A DNA stretch of 64,000 nucleotides. It comes from RGDT01 sp964630925. Lineage in GTDB: Bacteria > Planctomycetota > Planctomycetia > Gemmatales > Gemmataceae. The notes under the pieces were generated by a model. It searched no databases, was not told the origin of the DNA, and was given only the letters and a program-made list of their open reading frames with translations. The translations under genes and the position numbers were made by a program. Shown here one piece after another: positions 15,451-25,151 of this stretch (within the stretch, counting starts at the first letter, position 1; every line of letters begins with the position of its first letter). The stretch covers positions 1 to 64,000 of the forward strand of contig CAZVZK010000047.1 of assembly GCA_964630925.1 (NCBI GenBank), written 5' to 3'.

Positions 15451-16080
15451 ATGGCGCTGACGCGGCGACTCGCCCTTGTGGGAGCACTCACGGGGGTGGC
15501 TCTCGTCCCCGGCCAGGGGCGTCTGCTGACTGCCAGCGGCAAGGAGACCCGCCTCTGGGATCTGGCCACGGGCGTGCAGGTCGGAGAGACGCGGAAGCAC
15601 GACAGCGCCGCGGGCCGGCTGGCCGTCGCCCCCGACGGCAAGTCGGTGGTCATGGGCGGGGCGGAGCCGTTCGCGCAGCGTCGTGAGCTGGACGGGTGGC
15701 GGGCGTCGGGGCCGCCGATGCCGCACCGGAGCGTGATCGCCGTCATGAAGTACCTCCCGTCGGGCCGGCTCGTGATCACGGGCATCGAAAACGGGACGGC
15801 GCGGCTGTGGCACGCCGACACCTCGCGCGGAGTCGGCCCGCCGCTTCGGCACGCGGACCGCATCATCGACGTGGCCGTCAGCCAGGACGGGGGGCTGCTC
15901 GCCACCTGCGGCCTCGATAAGGTGGCCCGCCTGTGGGCCGCGCCGACGCCGGCGGGGGGCGGCGTCGAGGGGGTCCGCCGGTGGGTGGAGGGGCTTACGG
16001 GGATGGAGATGGACGAGGCCGGGGGCATCAACGACCTGTCGCCCGCCGCCTGGGCCGCCCGCCTGCCCGCGCCGCCCTGA
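15451..16080 (+). pseudogene. C-terminal relic of a WD40 kinase/propeller protein
   Basis: About 210 residues from ATG 15451 contain three WD40 blades: GVALVPGQGRLLTASGKETR, AVMKYLPSGRLVITGIENGT and DVAVSQDGGLLATCGLDKVA, each followed by ARLW or RLWD. The end (VRRWVEGLTGMEMDEAG, then a short tail) is the hallmark C-terminus of planctomycete WD40 serine/threonine kinases. The beginning lacks a signal or kinase domain and starts inside a blade, with only a weak GAGA before the ATG. It is therefore most likely the tail of a larger gene, kept by chance or still expressed as a fragment. Confidence 0.6.
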
Positions 16081-16140
16081 CCACGCCTGATCGCCCTTCC
16101 AGGCTGGACCGTGACGGGCTGTTCTGCCATCATCCCCCGT

Positions 16141-17517
<1,377 letters not shown>

Positions 17518-17590
17518 TATGAGGGCCATGAGCAAATCGACCTTCCGCCACTCGATATCCGCCCGCGTCGGCAGGACCAAGGCGCCTTCC

Positions 17591-18442
17591 TCACCAGTGC
17601 GGCGGCATCTTCTCGCTCCGCAGCCACGCCGTATACCACAGGTCCATCGTGAATTGCGCGCCCGCGCGGCACCGTTCCAGGACGAACGCCCGGCTCTCCT
17701 TCGTCGGCTTCGTGAACGCCCCCGCCTTGTCCATCTCGTAGCACTTCCCGATGTGCCCGTGGGACTCCTTCACCCGCTCCAGCACGTGCTTCCACACGTC
17801 GTCGATCTTCTTCGCCTTCAGCCCGCGCGACATCTCCTCCGCCGTCAGCCCCTGCTTCTCCGGGAAGGCGTCGATCTTCGCGTGGATGCCCTTCTGCACC
17901 ATCTTGCCGTCCGGCCCCTTCTTGCCGTCGTAGTCGCGCGTGGTGTGCAGCGGCATGGCGCAATCGCCCGTGAGATGCGACAGGATACCCGCGTACACCA
18001 GGCACTTCGCGTGGATGGCCGCGTTGTCCTTGTCCTTCCGATGGTCGTAGAAGGCGCAGCTCAGGCGGTCGTAGTTCTCCATGATCGCGTAGGGGAGGAA
18101 GCCGGCCTTCTCCGGGGATTGCTTCAGCTTCTGCAATAGCGCGATGGCCTTCCAGCGGTCGGCGGGCAGCTCCTCGCCCTGATAGTCTTCGAGGTCGATG
18201 AAGTGGTCCGGCGACTCCGCCGCCTTGAGGTGCTTGCAGTCACGGTTCTTCCAGCGGTCCGGGTCGCCGGAGTAGTGGCCGATGGCCTTCGCCCCGGCAC
18301 GGAAGAATTTCGGCATCTCGTCCGGCAGCGCCGACACGGCGGCCTCGGCCAGGGCGGCGTGCCCGTCGGCCCACCAGGCCGAACACAGGCCGGCGGACAG
18401 CACCACTACGGCGACCAGGGCGATGAGAAGGCGTGTGCGCAT
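17591..18442 (-). CDS. Secreted S1/P1 nuclease-fold (phospholipase C superfamily) protein
   Basis: 283 residues from ATG 18442 (AGGAG upstream). A signal peptide (LLIALVAVVVLSAGLCSA) leaves a mature protein that starts with Trp (WWADGHAALAEAA), as needed for the zinc site in this superfamily. Other putative zinc ligands are SPDHFIDLED, SHLTGDCAMPLHTTRDYDG (an H-X3-D-X4-H pattern) and GIHAKIDAF (H-X3-D). P1-type nucleases and zinc phospholipase C share this trinuclear zinc centre, so the substrate may be nucleic acid or lipid. Transcribed alone, convergent with the XPB gene. Confidence 0.75.
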   Translation of the reverse strand: MRTRLLIALVAVVVLSAGLCSAWWADGHAALAEAAVSALPDEMPKFFRAGAKAIGHYSGDPDRWKNRDCKHLKAAESPDHFIDLEDYQGEELPADRWKAIALLQKLKQSPEKAGFLPYAIMENYDRLSCAFYDHRKDKDNAAIHAKCLVYAGILSHLTGDCAMPLHTTRDYDGKKGPDGKMVQKGIHAKIDAFPEKQGLTAEEMSRGLKAKKIDDVWKHVLERVKESHGHIGKCYEMDKAGAFTKPTKESRAFVLERCRAGAQFTMDLWYTAWLRSEKMPPHW

Positions 18443-18610
18443 GGCGGCTCCTGGGGGGGTGGGGTAAGCGGTGCGGGCTCTGACGGCCCGCCGCCCCCCC
18501 CCAGCCATCGATACGGCCCGCCGGTGTGCAGGGGAAGGGGCCACCCCGTCGAAACAGGAGTGTGGCAAGGATTGCCTGCCGCGCCGCCGGTGCGTTCGAG
18601 GGATACGACC

Positions 18611-19924
18611 ATGACACTCTCACGGATGAGATGGCTCGCCGCACTCGCCCTGGCCGCCGCCCCCGCATTCGCCCCGGCCCAGGCGCCTGTCGCCACCATC
18701 GGACGCCCCGTCGCCCTCACCCGGCCGGCGGAGATGCAGCGGCCCCGGGCCGTGGTGCGGGCGTCCGGCTACACCACCGACGTGCCGACGCCGTACCCCA
18801 CGGCCCCGATCCAGCCGGTCGTCGCGACCCTCGGCATGCCGCTCCCGACCCACCCCGCCGCCGCCGACCTGTCCGCCCCGCCCGGCAGCCGCCACGCCGA
18901 GGTCGTGACGACGCCCCCACCCCCGGCGCGGTACGGCCCCCCCGACCCGCCCCCGCCCGCCGGGCCGAGCGACCCCGGCTTCGCCACCGACCTGATGCCC
19001 AACGCGGCCATCGACAAGCCCGTCGGCCCCTCCTTCTGGGAGAAGTGCGGTAATCTCTTCAACTGGGGTGGCGGGGGCAGCGGCGCCGGCGCGACCTGGG
19101 CCAGCGACAACTGCGTGCCCGGCCTGATCTCCCCCGTCACGATGCCTTTCTACGCCGAGGACCCGCGTGCCCTGACCGAGCTACGCCCGATCCTGATGTA
19201 CCAGAGCATCCCCGGCTCGAGCGTCTTCGGCGGCGGCAACGCGTGGTTCTTCGGCACGCAGGCGCGGATCGCGTTCACCGACCGCTTCTCTCTCGTGATC
19301 CACGAGCTGGGCTTCATGTCGTTCAACCCCGAGAACAAGGTCGGGGGCAACGACGGGACCGGGTTCGCCGCCGTCAAGATCAGCCCGAAGTACACCTTCC
19401 TCCGCAACCCCGAGACCGGCAGCGCCGCCGCCGTCGGCCTGATGTTCGACCTGCCCGTCGGCAGCAAGAACGCCTACCAGGACACCGGCACCGCCAGCCT
19501 CGTCCCCTACGTCAGCTACGGCCAGACGTTCGGACGGCTCCCCGGCGGCTACGGCTCGCTGAACTTCGTCGGCAACCTGGGCTACTCGCTGGCCATCGAC
19601 GACGACCGCACCGACTTCCTATACACCACGCTGCACCTCGACTGGAACATCGCCAACGCCAACACCTTCTTCCCGCTCATCGAGCTGAACTGGATTCACT
19701 ACACCTCGACGGGGTCGAACGGGAACTTCGGGACCGAGGGCGCCGACCTGATCAACTTCGGCTCCTCGACGCGCACCGGCTCGAACTACGTGTCGATGGC
19801 CGCGGGCCTCCGCTACCGCTTCAGCGAGCACGTCTTCCTGGGTGCGGCCCTCGAGATCCCCGTCTCGTCGGAGAAGTCGCTCAACAACTACCGGCTGACG
19901 TTCGATGCCATCTTCCGATATTGA
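18611..19924 (+). CDS. Outer-membrane beta-barrel protein
   Basis: 437 residues from ATG 18611 (GAGGG upstream). A signal peptide (MRWLAALALAAAPAFAPAQA) precedes about 110 proline-rich residues and a short glycine segment (NWGGGGSGAG). From about residue 180 there are alternating strands (RIAFTDRFSLVIHELGFMSF, KISPKYTFLRN, AAAVGLMFDLPVG and others). The last residues TFDAIFRY end in an aromatic residue, as required for BAM-dependent assembly. This is a typical Planctomycetes putative barrel of the transporter/PF13557-like kind, but no substrate can be inferred. Single gene, divergent from the P1-like gene. Confidence 0.85.
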   Translation: MTLSRMRWLAALALAAAPAFAPAQAPVATIGRPVALTRPAEMQRPRAVVRASGYTTDVPTPYPTAPIQPVVATLGMPLPTHPAAADLSAPPGSRHAEVVTTPPPPARYGPPDPPPPAGPSDPGFATDLMPNAAIDKPVGPSFWEKCGNLFNWGGGGSGAGATWASDNCVPGLISPVTMPFYAEDPRALTELRPILMYQSIPGSSVFGGGNAWFFGTQARIAFTDRFSLVIHELGFMSFNPENKVGGNDGTGFAAVKISPKYTFLRNPETGSAAAVGLMFDLPVGSKNAYQDTGTASLVPYVSYGQTFGRLPGGYGSLNFVGNLGYSLAIDDDRTDFLYTTLHLDWNIANANTFFPLIELNWIHYTSTGSNGNFGTEGADLINFGSSTRTGSNYVSMAAGLRYRFSEHVFLGAALEIPVSSEKSLNNYRLTFDAIFRY

Positions 19925-20078
19925 AGCCATCGGTGGGCTTGAGGCATACAATGAGGTTGGGCATCCCCCTCACGAACAGGCGGCGGCCCCACGAGTGAGC
20001 TAGAGTTGTGCGGCTGTGAGATGTGATCACGGCAGGGGGAGAGGCGACTTCGTCGCATTTGTCTGGGGGGGCTGAATC

Positions 20079-20276
20079 ATGCCTGATATCGAGCAAGCCA
20101 GACAAACCCTCCATGGGCACCTCCTGGACTGCCCGTGGTACGTCGCCTCGACCTGGGGCCGCCACAACGACGAGCGTGTCCTTTTGGTCTATGTCGAGGA
20201 CTCGCCCCCCGCGAACGCCCTCCCGAAGGAGTGGCACGGCTGGCCCGTGGTCACCTACAGGTCATGTCAGCGCTGA
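20079..20276 (+). CDS. 65-aa hypothetical protein
   Basis: Starts at ATG 20079 with a G-rich Shine-Dalgarno-like run (GGGGGGGCTG) upstream. The sequence (LLDCPWYVASTWGRHNDERV, then LVYVEDSPPANALPKEW) has a composition unlike chance frames here, with several aromatic residues and balanced charge, and looks like a small alpha/beta domain. I do not recognise it. The 154 bp before it (19925-20078) show nothing further. Confidence 0.6.
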   Translation: MPDIEQARQTLHGHLLDCPWYVASTWGRHNDERVLLVYVEDSPPANALPKEWHGWPVVTYRSCQR

Positions 20277-20351
20277 TCGCCCACCCAGGATTCCCCTGCG
20301 GCGCTCAACGCGAAGCGCAAAACGTCCCGACGGCAAGGTCGGCTTCGCCCT

Positions 20352-20374
20352 CCGCGGCCTGACACGGGCCGCGG
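20352..20374. other. Hairpin in the 20277-20483 gap
   Basis: CCGCGGCC at 20352-20359 pairs with GGCCGCGG at 20367-20374 around a 7-nt loop. It lies 76 bp after the 65-aa gene and could end its transcript. The rest of 20277-20483 shows nothing clear. Confidence 0.4.
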
Positions 20375-20483
20375 TTCGAACACATGGACGGAAGACGCCG
20401 GCGGTGGATGGGACGCCCTGGGTATGTAGCCGCTATGCATACCCTGTGCCCTTGCCCCCCGGTTGTCCCATGAGTGCGATCGC

Positions 20484-21224
20484 ATGCCGACCTACGACTT
20501 CGCCGGACAGCACGCCATCGTCACCGGGGCGGCGCGGGGCATCGGCCACGCCATCGCCACACGGCTGATCGCCGGGGGCGCGAAGGTGGCGTTGTGGGAC
20601 CGCGACGCCGACGCCCTCGCCGCCGCCGGGCGCGAGCTGGGGATGCCCGGCTTCCCCGTGGACATCACGGATTGGGACGCCGTCCGCGGTGCCGCCGACG
20701 CGACGGCGGAGGCCCTGGGTGGCGTGCAGATCCTGGTGAACAACGCCGGCATCGCCGGCGCGAACCGCCCGAGCTGGGAGCTGAGCGTCGAGGAGTGGAA
20801 GCAGGTCGTGGACATCGACCTGACGGGTGTCTTCCTGTGCTGCAAGGCCGTGGTTCCCAGGCTGATCGCCGGCGGCTACGGCCGTGTGGTGAACATCGCG
20901 AGCATCGCCGGCAAGGAGGGCAACCCGAACGCCGCCCACTACAGCGCCGCCAAGGCCGGCGTGATCGGCTTCACGAAGTCGCTGGGCAAGGAGCTGGCGA
21001 AGACGGGGGTGGTGGCGAACTGCGTCACGCCGGCGGTGATCGAGTCGGACATCCTCAAGCAGATGAGCGAGTCACACATCCAGTACATGCTGTCGCGCAT
21101 CCCGATGGGCCGCTTCGGCCGGCAGGAGGAGGCCGCGGCACTTGTGGCGTGGCTGTGCTCGCGCGACTGCTCGTTCTCGACCGGCGCGGTGTTCGACCTG
21201 TCCGGGGGCCGGGCGACGTATTGA
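20484..21224 (+). CDS. SDR oxidoreductase, FabG-like
   Basis: 246 residues from ATG 20484. A classical short-chain dehydrogenase: cofactor motif TGAARGIG, NNAG at about residue 90, catalytic Ser in VVNIASIAGKEG and YSAAK (Tyr and Lys both present), and a FDLSGGRATY end. An acidic residue after the second strand (ALWDRDAD) favours NAD(H). Such enzymes reduce 3-oxoacyl or sugar-type ketones, and the substrate cannot be assigned from context. Single gene, convergent with the metallopeptidase-like gene, five bases apart. Confidence 0.9.
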   Translation: MPTYDFAGQHAIVTGAARGIGHAIATRLIAGGAKVALWDRDADALAAAGRELGMPGFPVDITDWDAVRGAADATAEALGGVQILVNNAGIAGANRPSWELSVEEWKQVVDIDLTGVFLCCKAVVPRLIAGGYGRVVNIASIAGKEGNPNAAHYSAAKAGVIGFTKSLGKELAKTGVVANCVTPAVIESDILKQMSESHIQYMLSRIPMGRFGRQEEAAALVAWLCSRDCSFSTGAVFDLSGGRATY

Positions 21225-21228
21225 TCGC

Positions 21229-22161
21229 TCACGGGCCGGGGGGCGAAGCACTCGGCCCGAGGAACCGGGCGGCGAGATCACGGAGGGGGCAACCGAGGTG
21301 CTCCCGGCAGGCGGCCTCACCGCAATCCCCCGCGCCCGCCGAGCGGAGGAACGCGAAGAACTGCCCCTGCCGCCCCCGGCCCCAGCCGAACCAGCCCGGC
21401 TTCGCATCCTCGACCAGCAGGCGGACGAGGATCTCGGCCAACTGGTAGCTCAGCTCCTGGACCTTGCCGGGGCGGGAGAACGATTCGCCGCGCCAGAACC
21501 CGTCCATGCCGCGCTTGCCCCAGTACCTCTTGTGCCGGGCCGCCATCTCCTCATCCACCTCCAACAGGAGGCGGCCCGTCATGTCGTGCTCGAACATCTG
21601 GGCGAGGCCCTCCTCCAGCCACTGGGGCATGGTCAGGTGATGGAGGGAGGCGTGCGTCAGCTCGTGGGCGAGGGTGTTCTCCAGCGCCCACAGCTGCGTC
21701 CCGCAAAGCGCGACGTGGGGCAACCCTTCGCGGATGTGGACGCCGGCCGACCCGCCGTGTTGCCCTTCCGGGTAGAACGGCGAGATGTACTGGTAATAGT
21801 CGGCATGCGTCCGCAGTGCCACCACGGCCGTCCTGTCGCCGGCCCCCTCGAAGCTCGCCACCCCGCCCAGGCCCGTGAGCAACCGCGTCCGGCAGGACTC
21901 GGCGTGCCGGAGCAGCACGTCCCCGTGCCCATCGGCCTTCGCGGCCAACAACCGGAAGTGATCGGACTCGATGACATGGTAATCGCCGTTGAGGGCGGCC
22001 GCGAGCGCCCGAAGCCAACCCCCGCACGCCACGTCCCATGCCGCCCACCTCGAGTGGGCCTCCCGTGACTCGACCCACGAATTGACGAGATCCCAGCGCA
22101 GGCGCGGCAGATCCTCGTCCCACGCGAGGAAGCCCGAGATGTCGTTCTCTCCGTCGGCCAT
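21229..22161 (-). CDS. Peptidase-MA-like metallopeptidase (gluzincin)
   Basis: 310 residues from ATG 22161 (GAGGGG upstream). The zinc motif HELTHASLHHL (HEXXH) is followed by the downstream glutamate in WLEEGLAQMFE, the gluzincin pattern shared by DUF1570/peptidase MA proteins. No signal peptide is seen, so it may be cytoplasmic. The N-terminal about 130 residues (FLAWDEDLPRLRWDLVNSW, HVIESDHFRLLAAK) are similar in layout to other peptidase MA proteins, where HF...L precedes the protease core. It is transcribed with the small secreted protein, 65 bp apart. Confidence 0.8.
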   Translation of the reverse strand: MADGENDISGFLAWDEDLPRLRWDLVNSWVESREAHSRWAAWDVACGGWLRALAAALNGDYHVIESDHFRLLAAKADGHGDVLLRHAESCRTRLLTGLGGVASFEGAGDRTAVVALRTHADYYQYISPFYPEGQHGGSAGVHIREGLPHVALCGTQLWALENTLAHELTHASLHHLTMPQWLEEGLAQMFEHDMTGRLLLEVDEEMAARHKRYWGKRGMDGFWRGESFSRPGKVQELSYQLAEILVRLLVEDAKPGWFGWGRGRQGQFFAFLRSAGAGDCGEAACREHLGCPLRDLAARFLGPSASPPGP

Positions 22162-22226
22162 GAGCCCCTCGATTCCACACCCGTGATGACCCTCGGCAAA
22201 GCCGTCTGGCCTTGCGTATGCCCGTG

Positions 22227-22613
22227 TCACCTACCCGGCGGGGTGACGCGCCGGGCGACGTAGCGCCAATCGATGTCGCCGCCGACGACGTGGCCGGCGA
22301 TCCCGCCCTCGGGCGTGAGGGTGAAGGTGGTCCGCCCGCGGCGCCCGTCCGTGAACACCCAGTCGTAATGCCCGCGCCCCGCCGCGCACCGCCCCTCGCC
22401 GGTCCAGCTCTGGCCGACGCCGGCGATGGTGAACGTCTCGCCGCCCGACATGCGGATGGCGAACCGCGCCACGGGGGGGCCGTCTTCCCGAGTGTTGTGG
22501 AAGTAGAGGACGTACTCGCCGGTGAGCGAGACGGGCTCCGGCTTGCGGGACAGGAACGGCGCCGGCGCGAAACCCAGGGACAGCACGGAGAGCGCGAGGA
22601 GGAGGGTGCGCAT
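22227..22613 (-). CDS. Small secreted beta-rich protein
   Basis: 128 residues from ATG 22613 (GGAAGG upstream). Signal peptide TLLLALSVLSLGFAPAP, then a compact domain of repeated strands: LTGEYVLYFHN, ARFAIRMSGGETFTI, GHYDWVFTDGRRGRTTFTL and GGIAGHVVGGDIDWRYVARR. The pattern of short antiparallel strands suggests a small beta-barrel or lipocalin-like fold, common among short exported proteins of this group. Function unknown. A promoter-like pair of boxes lies upstream at 22643-22672. Confidence 0.75.
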   Translation of the reverse strand: MRTLLLALSVLSLGFAPAPFLSRKPEPVSLTGEYVLYFHNTREDGPPVARFAIRMSGGETFTIAGVGQSWTGEGRCAAGRGHYDWVFTDGRRGRTTFTLTPEGGIAGHVVGGDIDWRYVARRVTPPGR

Positions 22614-22642
22614 GGCGTGGCCTTCCGTGGGGTGATGAAGGG

Positions 22643-22672
22643 ATGATACCCCGGTCCCACGGGCGCGGGCAA
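22643..22672 (-). promoter_or_regulatory. Promoter-like TTGCCC-N18-TATCAT
   Basis: Read leftward, TTGCCC (22667-22672) and TATCAT (22643-22648) are 18 nt apart, and the second box lies 29 nt upstream of the small secreted gene. Similar TAnnAT boxes at nearly the same distance precede several other single genes in the window. Confidence 0.4.
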
Positions 22673-22720
22673 GGGCCACAGGCCCCGGAGCGGTGTTCGA
22701 CCTGCTGGGGGTGGAGCGCC

Positions 22721-23191
22721 TTACTGCTCCGTCGGTTGCCTCTCGGCCTGCTCGTGGCCGTCCTCCTGGTCCACCTGATAGATGTCTTGCCACAGCATCG
22801 CGCCGAGAGCCGCGATGCCGGCGATCACGTCCGCCTCGTAGAACGGGCCGCTCCCCGCGTAAAGGTAGTTGCCCTTCCAGAGGACGCTGAACGACGACTG
22901 CCCAAACTCGTCCCGAATGCGGCACGCGATCCCCTCGACCCTGGTGAGCAGCTCCCGCAGGTGGTCGTTGACATCCTTCGACTCCGTCCGGCTCAGTAGC
23001 GACCAATCGTTCCAGAGCCAGGGGAATTCTCGGTCGCCCATGACCGCTCGGATCGCCCCCTTCCGCCCGACCTCGTCAGGCACAACACCAAGGGCCTTCG
23101 TGATCTCGTCGGGGTCGCAGGCGAACTCACTGAAGCCGAAATACGCCCGCACTTTGACGATTGTCGAAGCGTGGAAGTCAGATATCGCCAT
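22721..23191 (-). CDS. DUF4279 domain protein
   Basis: 156 residues from ATG 23191. Conserved parts are KVRAYFGFSEFACDPDEITKALG, then DEVGRKGAI, WSLLSR and NDHLRELLTRVEGIACRI, the features of DUF4279, a widespread family of unknown function often found near toxin-antitoxin and immunity genes. No signal peptide. It is divergent from the NADAR gene with 122 bp between starts. An immunity or stress role is possible but not shown. Confidence 0.75.
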   Translation of the reverse strand: MAISDFHASTIVKVRAYFGFSEFACDPDEITKALGVVPDEVGRKGAIRAVMGDREFPWLWNDWSLLSRTESKDVNDHLRELLTRVEGIACRIRDEFGQSSFSVLWKGNYLYAGSGPFYEADVIAGIAALGAMLWQDIYQVDQEDGHEQAERQPTEQ

Positions 23192-23313
23192 GTCTTTGTC
23201 TCTGACCTCGGGGGTCTTCGTCTACGAGCCCGACATGCCCCCTGGCCATCCTCCTGTCACGCCCACGCCGACGCCGCGTATCTCGGTCAACGATACACGA
23301 CGGAGGCACGACG

Positions 23314-23946
23314 ATGAAGGCCATCCTCAAGAGCGGTCAGTTGATCCTCGCCCCGGAGAATCCGGCGGAGGAAGAACACCTCACCACCTGGAAGGGCGAA
23401 TTGGGCGGGCACGTCCTGCACGTCCACGCCACCAGCGGCACCGGCGTCGCCCTCTTCGACATCGGCGCGAAGGAGGACGCCTGCAACGAGCCGATCAATA
23501 TCGCCAGCACCGTCAAGGACCCCGCCCACGCCCTCATCTCCAACTTCGCGGCGACGCCGTTCACCCTCGACGGCGAGGGGTACGCCTCCGTCGAGGGCTT
23601 CTGGCAGGGGCTCAAGTTCACCGACCCCGCGGCGCGGCGCGAGGTGGCGATGCTCGCCGGCGGGCGGGCGCGGGCGGTGGGGCAGGCCGTCGAGTACGGG
23701 CCGACGGTCACCTACGGCGGCGAGGAGATCCCCGTCGGCACCTGGCGGCACTGGGCGCTCATGGAGCGGGCCTGCTCGGCCAAGTTCGAGCAGTGCCACG
23801 AGGCACGCGAAGCCCTACTCTCTACCGGGACGCGGCCTCTGACGCACCGGATGCGCCGCGACAGCAGGTCGATCCCCGGCGCCATCATGGCCGAGATCTG
23901 GATGCGTATCAGACGCCGCCTCCGGAACCAGGCCGGCGAGGAGTGA
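23314..23946 (+). CDS. NADAR-domain (YbiA-like) protein
   Basis: 210 residues from ATG 23314 (GGAGGCACGACG). The C-terminal two-thirds match the YbiA/NADAR fold: ISNFAATPFTLDGEGYASVE, then FWQGLKF, VGQAVEYG, WRHWALMERACSAKFEQ and the end LLSTGTRPLTH. NADAR proteins hydrolyse N-glycosidic or ADP-ribose-linked adducts and protect against reactive riboflavin intermediates or NAD-based toxins. The N-terminal 60 residues (with HVHATSGTGVALFDIGAKED) are not typical of the core. It lies next to a DUF4279 gene, divergent, and five bases before the enolase-superfamily gene. Confidence 0.8.
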   Translation: MKAILKSGQLILAPENPAEEEHLTTWKGELGGHVLHVHATSGTGVALFDIGAKEDACNEPINIASTVKDPAHALISNFAATPFTLDGEGYASVEGFWQGLKFTDPAARREVAMLAGGRARAVGQAVEYGPTVTYGGEEIPVGTWRHWALMERACSAKFEQCHEAREALLSTGTRPLTHRMRRDSRSIPGAIMAEIWMRIRRRLRNQAGEE

Positions 23947-23950
23947 CAGC

Positions 23951-25075
23951 GTGCCGATCACGGTGGTATCCGCTGAGCCGGTCTCGGGCCGCATCCGGCC
24001 CGAGATCGCCATCGTCTCCTCCCTCGGCGAGCACGTCGTCGGCAACTACGTCCTGGTGCGCGTCGCCGACGAGGCGGGCCGCGTCGGGCTGGGCGAGGCC
24101 AGCGTCACCAGCGTGTGGAGCGGCGAGACGCAGACGGGGACCATCGCCCTCATCCGTGAGACGCTCGCCCCCCTCGTCGTCGGCGCCGACCCCTTCGACA
24201 GCGAATGGATCTTCCGCCGATTGGAGCGGGCCGCCTTCGGCAACAGCTTCGCACGCGCCGCCCTGGAGATGGCCCTGCTCGACCTCCAGGGCCAGACGCT
24301 CGGCGTGCCGGTGTACAAGCTCCTCGGCGGACGCGACCGCCCGTCGGCGCAGGCGAAGATGCAATTCGTCATCGGCGGCGACCCGGGCATCCGCCTCAAG
24401 TTCGTCGTCGGCAAGGAGTCGCCCAACGTCGCCGCCGAGCGGGCGCGGGCGATGGCCGCGAAGGGCTGGCGCACGGTCAAGGTCAAGGTCGGCCAGAATC
24501 CCCAGGCCGACGCCGAGCGCCTGCGGGCCGTGCGCGACGCCGTCGGCCCGGCGGTCATGCTGACCGTGGACGCCAACGGCGGCTACACCGTCGATCAGGC
24601 CGTGTGGGCGGCCAGGCAGTTCGAGGCGTGCGGCGTGGCCCTGTTCGAGCAGCCCACAAGGCGCGGCGACCACCGGGCGATGGCCGAGGTGCGTTCGCGC
24701 TGCGGCATCCCCATCATGGCCGACGAGAGCGCGTTCACGTCGCAGGACGTGATGGACATCCTGACGCACCGCGCCGCCGACGTGCTGAGCCTGTACCCCG
24801 GCAAGCACGGCGGCATCCGGGCGCTCCTGAACCTCGCCGCGATGGCGGAGGCGGCGGGCGTCGTCTGCACCATCGGCAGCAACCTGGAGCGCGAGGTGGC
24901 GACGGCGGCGATGGCCCACGCCGCCGTGTCGTGCCCGAACATCGTGTGCGAGCGATTCCCCGGCGACCTGATCGGCCCGCTGTACTTCGAGCGTCCGCTG
25001 ACGGCGACGCCCCTGCGGTACTCGGCGGACCGCCTGTTCGTGCCGGAGAGCCCGGGCCTGGGCGTGACCCTGTGA
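23951..25075 (+). CDS. Mandelate racemase/muconate-lactonizing enzyme (enolase superfamily)
   Basis: 374 residues from GTG 23951 (GAGGAGTGACAGC upstream). N-terminal capping domain up to about 120, then a TIM barrel with KVKVG (KxK), TVDANGGY (Asp), FEQPT (Glu), MADES (Asp/Glu) and LYPGKHGG (Lys). The KxK plus LYPGK pattern is typical of the MLE subgroup (cycloisomerases, dipeptide epimerases, o-succinylbenzoate synthases). Substrate unknown. It follows the NADAR gene closely, so the two may be co-transcribed. Confidence 0.88.
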   Translation: MPITVVSAEPVSGRIRPEIAIVSSLGEHVVGNYVLVRVADEAGRVGLGEASVTSVWSGETQTGTIALIRETLAPLVVGADPFDSEWIFRRLERAAFGNSFARAALEMALLDLQGQTLGVPVYKLLGGRDRPSAQAKMQFVIGGDPGIRLKFVVGKESPNVAAERARAMAAKGWRTVKVKVGQNPQADAERLRAVRDAVGPAVMLTVDANGGYTVDQAVWAARQFEACGVALFEQPTRRGDHRAMAEVRSRCGIPIMADESAFTSQDVMDILTHRAADVLSLYPGKHGGIRALLNLAAMAEAAGVVCTIGSNLEREVATAAMAHAAVSCPNIVCERFPGDLIGPLYFERPLTATPLRYSADRLFVPESPGLGVTL

Positions 25076-25151
25076 TCGGCGGGGCTGGCCTCCCGCCCTT
25101 GATCCCCTTATCTGTTGATTGGTAGCCCTTCAACTCTGGCCGGGGGTGAGC

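Noticed and set aside
20370..20380. GGTTCGAA motif like a tRNA T-loop
   Set aside because: No acceptor or anticodon stem can be paired around it.
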